Assembly (NCBI RefSeq): GCF_037094495.1
Contig: NZ_CP146612.1
Span: forward strand, 1,302,001-1,366,000
Direction: 5' to 3'
Source: Dehalogenimonas sp. W
Lineage (GTDB): Bacteria; Chloroflexota; Dehalococcoidia; Dehalococcoidales; Dehalococcoidaceae
Length of the DNA: 64,000 nt
Numbering within the stretch: the first letter of the stretch is position 1; each line of letters opens with the position of its first letter. The notes beneath the pieces were generated by a model that was not told where the DNA came from, searched no databases, and worked only from the letters and a program-made list of their open reading frames with translations. The position numbers were made by a program, and so were the translations under genes. This document shows, in pieces, positions 33,618 to 42,054 of the stretch.

Positions 33618-34821
33618 CAAGCCTTCTCTTTACACCCGTTGGGCACCATCAAGCGATACTCCGTTATTTACCCCGTGGAGTGTGTTGTTGTTACTGTTAG
33701 CTATTGGTGCACTGGCCGTCGCGGCGGGCAAATTCATATTTGGGATGCACGCCGTAGATAATCTTAGCAATGACTGGCCTTGGGGGATTTGGGTTTCGTT
33801 TAATGTCATGGCAGGGGTTGCCTTGAGCGCCGGCGGTTTTGTAACAGCAGGGATCGTCTATATATTTCGCATTAAAAGATATTGGCCGGTAATACGGCCG
33901 GCAGTGTTTACCGCGTTTATCGGATATGTCATTGCCGGGGCTGGTATTGCCATTGATATCGGGCGCACTCCGAGAATTGTACATCCTTTGTGGATGTGGC
34001 AACCGGAATCAGTCATGTTTGAAGTTGCGGTCTGTATGACCATTTACACGACGGTGCTATTTTTTGAATTCAGTCCCCTGATTGCAGAGCGGTTTCGATT
34101 GCGGCGCACCCTTAAATTCCTACATGCTATTATGATTCCGCTGATTATTTTGGGCATTACTCTGTCGTTCATGCATCAGTCCTCACTGGGGGCTGTTCAC
34201 CTGATCATGCCGCATTTAATGTATCCCTTGTGGTACAGTGAATGGATGGGCCACATGTTCTTTGTGTCTGCCATGGCCCTTGGTTTGTGTGTCGTCATTA
34301 TTGAGTCAACCATAAGTTCAAAGATATTTAAAAAAGGGCTGCGGATTGACCTGCTGGGCGGTTTGGGTAAGGCTGCAGCCTGGATACTCCTCGCTTATTT
34401 ACTTTTCCGGTTCTGGGATTTGAATACAACCGGACGGCTGGACAGTTTTACCTTGGATAATACCTTCGGCTGGCTATTTACCGTAGAAATCGGGCTGATG
34501 ACCTTGGCAATGATTTTACTTTTCATCAAAGGCGTTCGGCGTTCTGCCGGGTGGCTTTTTACAGCCTCTATGTTCGTCTTGATAGCCGTAGTATTAAATC
34601 GGCTAACTACTGATTTGATCGCCATGGCTCCATCCAGAACGACCGCGTATGTACCCGCCTGGACGGAGCTGCTTTTTTCCATCGGTCTCGTGGCTGGCGC
34701 CATGTTTGTTTTCAGGGTGGTGGCTAAGTATCTGCCCTTGTTTGAAGGTCGGGGTTACGGGCTCTCTGGGGAAGAAGAAAAGGCCAGCTTTTCCTCGACT
34801 GCTGAAACTGAAACCGCCTGA
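33610..34821 (+). CDS. NrfD/PsrC-like integral membrane subunit
   Basis: A 403-residue protein with about ten membrane segments, of the NrfD/PsrC/HybB family. These anchor CISM enzymes and exchange electrons with quinones without haem. GVHLIM-like and HPLWMW segments and a WPWGIWV opening are typical. The start chosen is ATG 33610 (MNNKPSLYTRW); an ATG at 33598 in the same frame is possible. Together with the two upstream genes it makes a three-subunit membrane complex with its active site outside. Confidence 0.87.
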   Translation: MNNKPSLYTRWAPSSDTPLFTPWSVLLLLLAIGALAVAAGKFIFGMHAVDNLSNDWPWGIWVSFNVMAGVALSAGGFVTAGIVYIFRIKRYWPVIRPAVFTAFIGYVIAGAGIAIDIGRTPRIVHPLWMWQPESVMFEVAVCMTIYTTVLFFEFSPLIAERFRLRRTLKFLHAIMIPLIILGITLSFMHQSSLGAVHLIMPHLMYPLWYSEWMGHMFFVSAMALGLCVVIIESTISSKIFKKGLRIDLLGGLGKAAAWILLAYLLFRFWDLNTTGRLDSFTLDNTFGWLFTVEIGLMTLAMILLFIKGVRRSAGWLFTASMFVLIAVVLNRLTTDLIAMAPSRTTAYVPAWTELLFSIGLVAGAMFVFRVVAKYLPLFEGRGYGLSGEEEKASFSSTAETETA

Positions 34822-34844
34822 GGTTAGTTTCGGTCCGGTCAAAA

Positions 34845-35738
34845 TTATAAATTCGGTTTAAGCATCAACACCGGACAGGGTGCGCCGACCATTATGCGTT
34901 CAGCTGTGCTGCCATAGACCCATCGCCCCTTACCGGATTGGCCATGAGTAGACATGGCGATGAAACTGAATGGGTTGCTGGCGGCTAGATTGATGATCTC
35001 TTCGGCCGTTTTACCGACGAGTACCTGAGTCCGGGCCTTAACCCCTTGGTCACCCAATTTATTTTTGATTGAGTTCAGGTATTGCTGTCCGTTTTTTACC
35101 GACAGGGCAGATTCCCGGCTCTCCTTTTCGCGCCATACGTCCTTCATTTCGTCAGTAAAATCGGAAGGAATGATTGGTTCACGGCAGACATTGGTGAGAA
35201 CAATCTCAGTTTGATTTACTCCCCATTCTTTGATTAATTGGACCACAAGGGGCAAAATGGATTCTGCAACCGGTGATTCATCCAACGGAACGATAACATC
35301 TGTGTGTTGCCAATCGCAATTAACCGAAGTTCCATTACGGATCAGCCACACCGGTTTATCAGTCTGACGCAACACTTTGAGCGCAATAGAACCAAGGACC
35401 CAGCGGTTAAATCCAGAGCGGCCATGGGTGCCCATCAGGATGAAATCACTATTGTCTGATGCGGCATATTTGGAAATGCCATCGCTTGCCTGCCCGTTGA
35501 TCATGACGGCCTTAGCCTTGACCGGTCGTCCGGTATCATGGGATTGACGGATGAGTTTGTTGGCGGTTGCCTCAACGTAAGCCTCGTGCATTGGGCAGAA
35601 CTGGTCTTCAGGCTCACAGATATGTAGGCAGGTAATTTCCAAGTCAAGCCGGTGGGCGAGTTCTCTGGAGAAAGGGAAAACTATTTCCCCCATTTTGGAA
35701 CCGTCAAGTGGAACCAGTAACCGTTTGAACAATGACAT
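34845..35738 (-). CDS. Tandem universal stress protein
   Basis: A 297-residue protein with two UspA domains (residues about 1-145 and 155-297). Each ends in the nucleotide-binding pattern G-x2-G-x9-G-S/T (GTHGRSGFNRWVLGS and STHGQSGKGRWVYGST), so ATP binding is likely. The start is ATG 35738, 5 nt after GGAGG; an ATG at 35750 is part of that ribosome site. It is convergent with the NrfD-like gene. The role is probably in stress or redox adaptation and is not specific. Confidence 0.85.
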   Translation of the reverse strand: MSLFKRLLVPLDGSKMGEIVFPFSRELAHRLDLEITCLHICEPEDQFCPMHEAYVEATANKLIRQSHDTGRPVKAKAVMINGQASDGISKYAASDNSDFILMGTHGRSGFNRWVLGSIALKVLRQTDKPVWLIRNGTSVNCDWQHTDVIVPLDESPVAESILPLVVQLIKEWGVNQTEIVLTNVCREPIIPSDFTDEMKDVWREKESRESALSVKNGQQYLNSIKNKLGDQGVKARTQVLVGKTAEEIINLAASNPFSFIAMSTHGQSGKGRWVYGSTAERIMVGAPCPVLMLKPNL

Positions 35739-35818
35739 AGCGTCCTCCATGTCTGTAGTCGGTTTACACTCTGAGGATTCTAGCGCTATCCGGAGAAGAT
35801 AGTCAAAAATATAGCGAA

Positions 35819-35841
35819 AGTTCTAGTACTTATGATATACT
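35819..35841 (+). promoter_or_regulatory. Promoter region of the haem operon with AGTACTAGTACT-like operator
   Basis: AGTTCTAGTACT (35819-35830) sits 5 nt upstream of a TATACT -10 (35836-35841), in the same spacer position as at 28472. No good -35 is visible, suggesting activator dependence. Confidence 0.5.
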
Positions 35842-35896
35842 CTTGGCGCCAAGTAATCAAATCATATAATGTGCTGATGTTGGAAAGGGGTCGTTT

Positions 35897-37075
35897 ATGA
35901 TTTCAATTTCCCGGTTACTGTGTGACAACATTGGACCTCAGGATTCTTTGCGTTACAGCCCAAATGCAAACGCGGATGGCCAGCCCAAACCGTTTCAACC
36001 GCCGATAGTAGTCTGGAATTGCACCCGAGCTTGTAACCTGCATTGCATTCATTGTTATGCCAGCGCCACCAATAACTGCTCGCCTGATGAAATCAGTACC
36101 GATGAAGCTAAGACGTTTATCAAAGGACTGGCTGACTTCGGCGTACCAGTGATTCTTTTTTCCGGTGGCGAACCTTTAATGCGGCGTGATTTGTTTGAAT
36201 TGGCTGATTTTGCCCGGGCGCATGGAATCCGGGTCGCCCTGTCTACCAACGGCACTCTCATTGATCGGGAAATGGCGGTCAGGATTCAAAATGCCGGTTT
36301 CGCTGAAGTCGGTATCAGCCTTGATGGTATTGGTGAGAATAATGATAAGTTTCGTGTTCAACCCGGCGCTTTTGAAGCTGCCCTCACAGGAATTCGGCAC
36401 TGCGTGGATTTGAAACAAAGGGTTTCTTTAAGGTTGACTATCACCGGACATAATCATAAGGAAATTCCTGCGATGCTGGATTTGATTGAGGAAGAAAATA
36501 TACCCCGCGTCTGTTTTTATCACCTGGCTTATACCGGGAGAGGCGACAAAATCATCAAAGATGACCTGACCCATGCGGAAACACGGGCTGCGGTTGATGT
36601 TATCTGTGATAGAACAATTGACTGGCACAAACGTGGTATTGCTAAAGAAATTTTAACGGTGGATAATGCCGCCGATGGGGTTTACCTGTATCTGAGGGCC
36701 CGCTTGACTGACCCGGAAAGAGCGGAAACCATTTACAGTTTGTTGAAGCGAAACGGCGGCAACAGCTCCGGAATTAAAATTGGCGCCATTGATGACCGGG
36801 GCAATGTCCATCCTGATCAATTTACCTGGCACCACACTTTCGGTAATATCAGAGAGCGTAAATTCGGCGATATCTGGATGGATACTTCCCATCCGCTTCT
36901 CGCTGCGTTGAAGGATCGGAAGAAGGTGCTTTCCGGACGTCGCTGCCCCCAGTGCCGTTATCTGGAAGTATGTAATGGTAATCTAAGGGTACGGGCTGAA
37001 TCGGTCAGCGGTGATTATTGGGAAGATGACCCAGCCTGTTATTTGAGTGACGAAGAAATCGGGATTATCGCGTGA
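35897..37075 (+). CDS. ahbC: Radical SAM enzyme AhbC (didecarboxysiroheme to Fe-coproporphyrin III)
   Basis: A 392-residue radical SAM/SPASM protein. The cluster-binding C46-x3-C50-x2-C53 (ACNLHCIHC) and SGGEPL are visible. The NirJ/AhbC-type opening (ISRLLCDN..DSLRY) and the C-terminal cysteine region ending DPACYLSDEEIG are those of AhbC/NirJ. In the siroheme-dependent haem pathway AhbC removes two acetate side chains from 12,18-didecarboxysiroheme. NirJ of haem d1 synthesis is the main alternative, but the neighbours fit haem b. First gene of the operon, behind GGAAAGGGG; its end overlaps ahbD (GTGA). Confidence 0.82.
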   Translation: MISISRLLCDNIGPQDSLRYSPNANADGQPKPFQPPIVVWNCTRACNLHCIHCYASATNNCSPDEISTDEAKTFIKGLADFGVPVILFSGGEPLMRRDLFELADFARAHGIRVALSTNGTLIDREMAVRIQNAGFAEVGISLDGIGENNDKFRVQPGAFEAALTGIRHCVDLKQRVSLRLTITGHNHKEIPAMLDLIEEENIPRVCFYHLAYTGRGDKIIKDDLTHAETRAAVDVICDRTIDWHKRGIAKEILTVDNAADGVYLYLRARLTDPERAETIYSLLKRNGGNSSGIKIGAIDDRGNVHPDQFTWHHTFGNIRERKFGDIWMDTSHPLLAALKDRKKVLSGRRCPQCRYLEVCNGNLRVRAESVSGDYWEDDPACYLSDEEIGIIA

Positions 37076-38214
37076 CAGTTGAAAAATCAAGCAAAGATAT
37101 CATAATTCCCAAACTTCAATTGGTGGCTTGGGAAGTCACCCGCAGCTGTAATCTTTTGTGCGACCATTGTCGCGCTTCTGCGGTACAAGGACCTTATTCC
37201 GGGGAACTCAATACCGCCGAGTGTTTTAACCTGGTTGACGAGATAACTGAGGTGGGGAGTCCAATCCTTATCCTGACCGGCGGAGAACCGCTCCTGAGAT
37301 CGGATATTTTTAAAATAGCTGATTATGCTTCATCAAAAGGTCTGCGGGTGGTATTGGGAACAAACGGGACTCTGATTGATCCGGACATGGCGGCAAAAAT
37401 GCAGGCAGTCCCGGTAGCTCGGATCGGGGTGAGTCTGGATTTTCCAACACCGGAACTTCAGGACAAATTCCGGGGACAAGCTGGTGCCTTTGAAGCGGCG
37501 ATACGCGGAATAACCAATGCCCGGCGTGCAGGTATCAGCGTTCAGATAAATGCTACCATCACCAAACTTAACGCCTGCTATCTTGATGATCTGTTAGCTT
37601 TGGCGAATGAACTTGAAGCCGTCGCCTTTCATCCATTTATGCTGGTGCCTACCGGTCGCGGCAAGGGGTTGGCGGAAGTGGAACTTTCTCCTCAGGAATA
37701 CGAAGATATTCTGAATTGGATTTACGACAAACAACAGGAATTGGGTGACCGGATGTTTTTCAAGCCGACCGATGCGCCCCATTACCTAAGGATAGTACGG
37801 CAACGGCAAAAACAATCACGTCTGACGGCACAGGCCTCTCCTGCATCTTGTCATCGGGAGGCTGATGGTCATTCAGGCAATCAGCCTCACGCTCATGCGA
37901 TGAATGCCTTGAGCCGCGGGTGCCTGGCCGGAACGGGTTTTTGCTTCGTTTCGCACCGGGGTGATGTTCAGGGTTGCGGTTATCTTGATGTTCAAGCCGG
38001 TAATGTCCGGGAACAAAAGTTCACCCAAATTTGGAATAATTCTCAATTGTTCTGTGATTTACGTGATTTGAGTCTTTATAAAGGTAAGTGCGGGCAGTGT
38101 GAATATCGCCGATTATGCGGCGGGTGCCGGGCGCGCGCTTTTGAAGCTACCGGCGATTATCTGGAAGCCGAGCCTTATTGTATTTATGAGCCGCAGTTGG
38201 CTGAGCAACATTAA
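37072..38214 (+). CDS. ahbD: Radical SAM haem synthase AhbD
   Basis: A 380-residue radical SAM/SPASM protein that should decarboxylate two propionates of Fe-coproporphyrin III to the vinyl groups of haem b. The SAM cluster is in SCNLLCDHC, followed by TGGEPLL. The SPASM cysteines include SRGCLAGTGFCF and CGQCEYRRLCGGCRARA, the pattern of AhbD. A His-rich insertion lies between (about 260-280, HREADGHSG..HAHAM). The start is GTG 37072, overlapping ahbC by 4 nt. Confidence 0.82.
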   Translation: MTVEKSSKDIIIPKLQLVAWEVTRSCNLLCDHCRASAVQGPYSGELNTAECFNLVDEITEVGSPILILTGGEPLLRSDIFKIADYASSKGLRVVLGTNGTLIDPDMAAKMQAVPVARIGVSLDFPTPELQDKFRGQAGAFEAAIRGITNARRAGISVQINATITKLNACYLDDLLALANELEAVAFHPFMLVPTGRGKGLAEVELSPQEYEDILNWIYDKQQELGDRMFFKPTDAPHYLRIVRQRQKQSRLTAQASPASCHREADGHSGNQPHAHAMNALSRGCLAGTGFCFVSHRGDVQGCGYLDVQAGNVREQKFTQIWNNSQLFCDLRDLSLYKGKCGQCEYRRLCGGCRARAFEATGDYLEAEPYCIYEPQLAEQH

Positions 38215-38237
38215 GCCCGTGAAAGGGGTGGTGAGGC

Positions 38238-39212
38238 ATGATGACGTGTGACGCGACCGATAAAAAACTCATCGGATTATTACAGCGTGATTTTCCCTTG
38301 AGCCTGGAGCCTTTTAATGATCTGGGTCGTTGTTTGGGTTTATCTGGAGCCGCTGTTTTGGAGCGCACCAAACGTTTTAAGGAAGACGGTCTTGTCCGGC
38401 AAATCGGCCCGGTCCTTGAAGCTCGTAAACTGGGTCACTATACCACCCTGATAGCCCTCAAGATTGCATCGGAAAACGTTGAAAAGGCCACCGGGGTCAT
38501 TAAACATCATCGGAGTATCAGCCACGGGTACCTGCGACAGCATGAATTCAATGTGTGGGTTACCTTGACGGCCCCTTCTGAATCAGCCATGAAAGATGAA
38601 TTGCACCGGCTGAAAGAGCAAACACTGGCGGATGAGATTGCGGAATTGCCGGTAGTAAAGCTGTTTAAAATAGGTTTTTATCTGGACCTCGAAGAAAATG
38701 GCAGGCAACCGGACTTCAATACGGCCGTGGATTACCGTCCCGTCAATATTACCCCTGAAAAACGGGCTGTGCTCAATGAACTGCAACAGGATTTACCGCT
38801 GATTGACCGCCCTTTTGAGGCCATGGCCCGGAATGCCGGAATTGACACCGAAGGGTTTTTAAGTTGTTGCCGGTCATTGAAGGATGACGGGGTGATACGC
38901 CGTTTTGGAGCGGCGGTAAATCATCGCCGCGCCGGATATGTAGCCAATGCCATGACCTGTTGGGCAGTACCGCCGGAATTAGTGGACACCGTCGGCACAC
39001 GACTGGCCGCTCAAAAAGAGGTTTCCCATTGCTATGAGAGGAAAACAGGTTCGGGTTGGGAGTATAATCTGTTTGCGATGATTCATGGCCGCCGGGATGT
39101 TGAATGCTTTCGAGTGGCTGATGCGGTAACCGATGAGCTGGGATTAGATAAATATTCGGCTCTTTTCAGTATTCATGAAATCAAAAAAGAAAGAGTTAAG
39201 CACCGAATTTGA
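38238..39212 (+). CDS. ahbAB: Fused siroheme decarboxylase AhbA-AhbB
   Basis: A 324-residue protein made of two Lrp/AsnC-like halves. Residues 1-160 look like one subunit (DKKLIGLLQRDFPL; VRQIGPVLEARKLGHYTTL). Residues 170-324 look like the other (RAVLNELQQDLPL; IRRFGAAVNHRRAGY; VSHCYERKTGSGWEYNLFAMIHG, the AhbB hallmark). In other organisms AhbA and AhbB are separate and form a heterodimer that converts siroheme to 12,18-didecarboxysiroheme; here both are in one chain. It lies between ahbD and the sirC-like gene. DNA-binding regulator annotation would be a mistake, despite the HTH-like fold. Confidence 0.8.
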   Translation: MMTCDATDKKLIGLLQRDFPLSLEPFNDLGRCLGLSGAAVLERTKRFKEDGLVRQIGPVLEARKLGHYTTLIALKIASENVEKATGVIKHHRSISHGYLRQHEFNVWVTLTAPSESAMKDELHRLKEQTLADEIAELPVVKLFKIGFYLDLEENGRQPDFNTAVDYRPVNITPEKRAVLNELQQDLPLIDRPFEAMARNAGIDTEGFLSCCRSLKDDGVIRRFGAAVNHRRAGYVANAMTCWAVPPELVDTVGTRLAAQKEVSHCYERKTGSGWEYNLFAMIHGRRDVECFRVADAVTDELGLDKYSALFSIHEIKKERVKHRI

Positions 39213-39850
39213 GTGAGGCACCAAAATACTACCCCACATTTATCAGCCTGACTGGACGGGATTGTCTGGTTATTGGGGGTGGTACCGTTGCCCAGCGTAA
39301 AATAGAAACCCTGTTGGAATGTCAGGCGAGGGTGAGGGTCATCAGCCCTCAGGTGGTATCCCGGGTGGCTGAATTGGCGGCTGCCGGTTCTATTGAGCTT
39401 GTTGACCGGGGATATGCAGAGGGTGATCTGGACGGTGCCTTTTTAGTAGTCTCGGCCACTAATGATGCGGCTGTTAACCAGCAGGTTTCACTGGAGGCGG
39501 CGCGGCGAGGCCAGTTGATTAATATGGTTGATGATCCGGACCACTCTAATTTTATCGTACCGGCAACGCTAAATCGGGGAGATATTACCATTGCGGTTTC
39601 TACTGCCGGCACCAGTCCGGCGCTGGCCCGCCGAATCAAGCACGATATTGAAGAAAGTATCGGTGCTGAATATGCCGATGTCGCTAAACTGGTCGGCGGG
39701 GTGCGGCGCAACCTTTTAGATCGGGGCATATCCATCAGCCCCGAAAAATGGCAGGCGGCATTGGATTTGGAAGAGCTGACCGGATTGGTCAGGAACGGCC
39801 GGGGCCAACAGGCCGCCGAGATACTGCTAACAAAATTAGTGGAAGATTAG
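39209..39850 (+). CDS. Precorrin-2 dehydrogenase / putative sirohydrochlorin ferrochelatase (SirC/CysG N-terminal type)
   Basis: A 213-residue protein with an NAD-binding Rossmann fold (CLVIGGGTVAQRKIETLL). The CysG/Met8-type active region NMVDDPDHSNFIVPA contains the Asp used for dehydrogenation and chelation in CysG. STAGTSPALARRIK follows. It would oxidise precorrin-2 to sirohydrochlorin and may insert iron to give siroheme; no separate sirB gene is seen. The start is TTG 39209, overlapping the stop of ahbAB (TTGA). Confidence 0.82.
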   Translation: MSEAPKYYPTFISLTGRDCLVIGGGTVAQRKIETLLECQARVRVISPQVVSRVAELAAAGSIELVDRGYAEGDLDGAFLVVSATNDAAVNQQVSLEAARRGQLINMVDDPDHSNFIVPATLNRGDITIAVSTAGTSPALARRIKHDIEESIGAEYADVAKLVGGVRRNLLDRGISISPEKWQAALDLEELTGLVRNGRGQQAAEILLTKLVED

Positions 39851-39866
39851 CGGGGAAGAAATACAC

Positions 39867-41126
39867 GTGCAAATCTGTGCCGTTGGCGTTGCCCATCATA
39901 CCGCACCCGTACACATTCGGGAAAGACTGGCGATCGGCCATGCCCGGTTACCCGAAGTCCTGAGTGAACTGCAACGCTACGTTGACTACGGCGTCGTGCT
40001 TTCAACCTGCAACCGGACCGAAATCTATGTTTCCGGTGGGATTGAGCGTAAGCTTGAAGAGCATGCAATCAAATTCCTGAATGATTTTACAGGGGTCTCC
40101 TTCGCCGACTTGCTGCCGCATATCTATTTGAAAAAGGATGCCAGTGCCTGTGGGCATCTCTTCCGGGTGGCCGGCGGCCTGGATTCCATGATCATCGGTG
40201 AGTATGAGATATTAGGACAGATTAACACGGCACTTGAGATTGCTGAACAGTCCAAAATGGTGAATCTGCCGTTGCGGCAGCTGTTTAATCAAGCCGCCGG
40301 TACCGGTCGGCGAATTAGAGAAGAAACTGATATCAGCAAGAACGCCCTGTCGGTCAGTTCGGTGGCGGTTGACCTGGCAAAGCAGGTGCTGGGAGAATTA
40401 AAAGGGTGTTGTGTATTAGTGATCGGGGCCGGTGAAGCCGGGAGATTGGTGGCCAAAGCCGCCAGGGAGCGCGGAGCTTCCCGGTTGATAATTTACAATC
40501 GCTCCCGGGACAAGGCTCTGGAGCTGGCAAAGTCCCTCGGGGCGGAACAGGTCACGGACGACCTGTGTCACGCCCTGGCTGAAGCCGATGTGGTGGTGAG
40601 CTGTACCTCCGCCCCACATACGGTGGTAGATTATGAGCATATGGTTCAGGCAAAAAAGCGCCGTACAAGACACCAGGTGGTGATGGTGGATATTGCCGTT
40701 CCCCGGGATATTGACCCGAAGGTCAAAACACTGGACGGTGTCGTCCTCTATAATCTGGATGATATGACCGAAATCTGTAATGCTAATCGTAACCGGCGGC
40801 AACGTGAAAGTCTCAAGGCGATGAAAATCATCAGCGCCGAAGCCGATGATTTTCTGGATTGGTGGCAATCGCTGGAAGTGAAGCCGACGGTGACCGCTCT
40901 TATCAAAAAGGCTGAAAATATCCGCAAGATGCAATTGGAACAGACCATCAAGAAACTGCCGCCGATGTCGGAAGAACAGCGGCAAAATCTGGAGGCAATG
41001 ACCCGGTCAATAGTCACCAAGGTATTGCACGACCCCATTGCCTATCTTAAAGAAGACTCCCGGAATAAGAAAGAGTATTCAAAAATGGTCAACGAAATTT
41101 TCCGGCTGGATAGAGAGAAAGTTTGA
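39867..41126 (+). CDS. hemA: Glutamyl-tRNA reductase
   Basis: A 419-residue enzyme reducing glutamyl-tRNA to glutamate-1-semialdehyde with NADPH, the first committed step of C5 tetrapyrrole synthesis. The catalytic Cys is C48 (STCNRTEIY). GLDSMIIGEYEILGQ and the NADPH-binding VLVIGAGEAGRL follow, with a C-terminal dimerisation helix. It starts at GTG 39867, 16 nt after the sirC-like gene. Its stop is 1 nt before the hemC start. Confidence 0.93.
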   Translation: MQICAVGVAHHTAPVHIRERLAIGHARLPEVLSELQRYVDYGVVLSTCNRTEIYVSGGIERKLEEHAIKFLNDFTGVSFADLLPHIYLKKDASACGHLFRVAGGLDSMIIGEYEILGQINTALEIAEQSKMVNLPLRQLFNQAAGTGRRIREETDISKNALSVSSVAVDLAKQVLGELKGCCVLVIGAGEAGRLVAKAARERGASRLIIYNRSRDKALELAKSLGAEQVTDDLCHALAEADVVVSCTSAPHTVVDYEHMVQAKKRRTRHQVVMVDIAVPRDIDPKVKTLDGVVLYNLDDMTEICNANRNRRQRESLKAMKIISAEADDFLDWWQSLEVKPTVTALIKKAENIRKMQLEQTIKKLPPMSEEQRQNLEAMTRSIVTKVLHDPIAYLKEDSRNKKEYSKMVNEIFRLDREKV

Positions 41127-41127
41127 A

Positions 41128-42054
41128 GTGATACAACCAGGTATAAGGATCGGTTCGCGGGCTAGCCGCCTGGCGCTGGTACAGGCGGAATATATCAAAT
41201 CGCGTTTGCAACAGGCCCATCCCGAAGTAGCGTTTAACATCGTGAAAATCAGCACTCAGGGGGACCTGAATCGGCGGGTTTCCATGGGGGAATTACCCGG
41301 CGTGGGCTTTTTCGTGAAGGAAATAGAAGCCGCTTTGATGGCGGATGAAGTGGATATTGCAGTTCACTCACTTAAGGATATGCCCGCCGACGTGCCGCCG
41401 GGGCTTGCCCTGACGGCGGTGCCTGAACGCGAGGATCCGCGGGATGCCTTAATCTCCCGGGGTCATTATTCCCTGTCGGAGCTGCCTCCGGGGGCTAAAA
41501 TCGGCAGTGACAGCCTCAGACGAGCCTTTCAAATCAAGGCGGTTCGGCCGGACATCCAGGTGGTATCCATCCGGGGAAATATTGAAACCCGTATCAAGGC
41601 GGTTGACACCGGGCAGGTTGACGCGGTTATTCTGGCCGCCGCCGGGTTAATCCGGCTGGGTTGGCGGGACCGGATAAACCAGTACCTGTCGCTGGAAATA
41701 TTTTTGCCTCCGCCCGGGCAGGCGGCGCTGGGGATTGAGATCCGGAGTGGAGATGACCGAAGAGCCGCACTTACAGCGGCGGTTAACCACGCTCCCACTC
41801 ATCAGGCAGTGAAAGCAGAAAGAGCCTTTCTTCGCCGATTAGGCGGCGGCTGCCGGGCCCCTATTGCGGCTCTGGGTACGGTTGACGGTGCTGTGCTAAC
41901 ATTGCGGGGTACGGTCGCCGATGAAAGCGGCAGAACGATTATCACAGACCAGGCTTCCGGCGATGTTTCGGCGGCCGAAAAAGTCGGTATCGCGCTCGCA
42001 GAACGTCTGTTGAGTCTGGGTGCCGCCCAATTTATCAATAAGGCAGGGGAATAG
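41128..42054 (+). CDS. hemC: Hydroxymethylbilane synthase (porphobilinogen deaminase)
   Basis: A 308-residue enzyme that joins four porphobilinogens. The N-terminal IRIGSRASRLALVQ, IAVHSLKDMP and the dipyrromethane-cofactor cysteine C242 (LGGGCRAPIA) are clear. The start is GTG 41128, 1 nt after hemA, which gives the standard length; the open frame continues upstream inside hemA and should be ignored. Confidence 0.93.
   Translation: MIQPGIRIGSRASRLALVQAEYIKSRLQQAHPEVAFNIVKISTQGDLNRRVSMGELPGVGFFVKEIEAALMADEVDIAVHSLKDMPADVPPGLALTAVPEREDPRDALISRGHYSLSELPPGAKIGSDSLRRAFQIKAVRPDIQVVSIRGNIETRIKAVDTGQVDAVILAAAGLIRLGWRDRINQYLSLEIFLPPPGQAALGIEIRSGDDRRAALTAAVNHAPTHQAVKAERAFLRRLGGGCRAPIAALGTVDGAVLTLRGTVADESGRTIITDQASGDVSAAEKVGIALAERLLSLGAAQFINKAGE

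Noticed and set aside
35897-38214. Haem d1 (nirJ) pathway instead of haem b
   Set aside because: No nirS, nirF or nirN-type genes are nearby, while the second radical SAM protein has the AhbD cysteine pattern and the cytochromes present need haem c.
38238-39212. Annotation as a double Lrp/AsnC transcription regulator
   Set aside because: The VSHCYER..W.YNLFAMIHG block and the ahbC/ahbD neighbours identify a siroheme decarboxylase.
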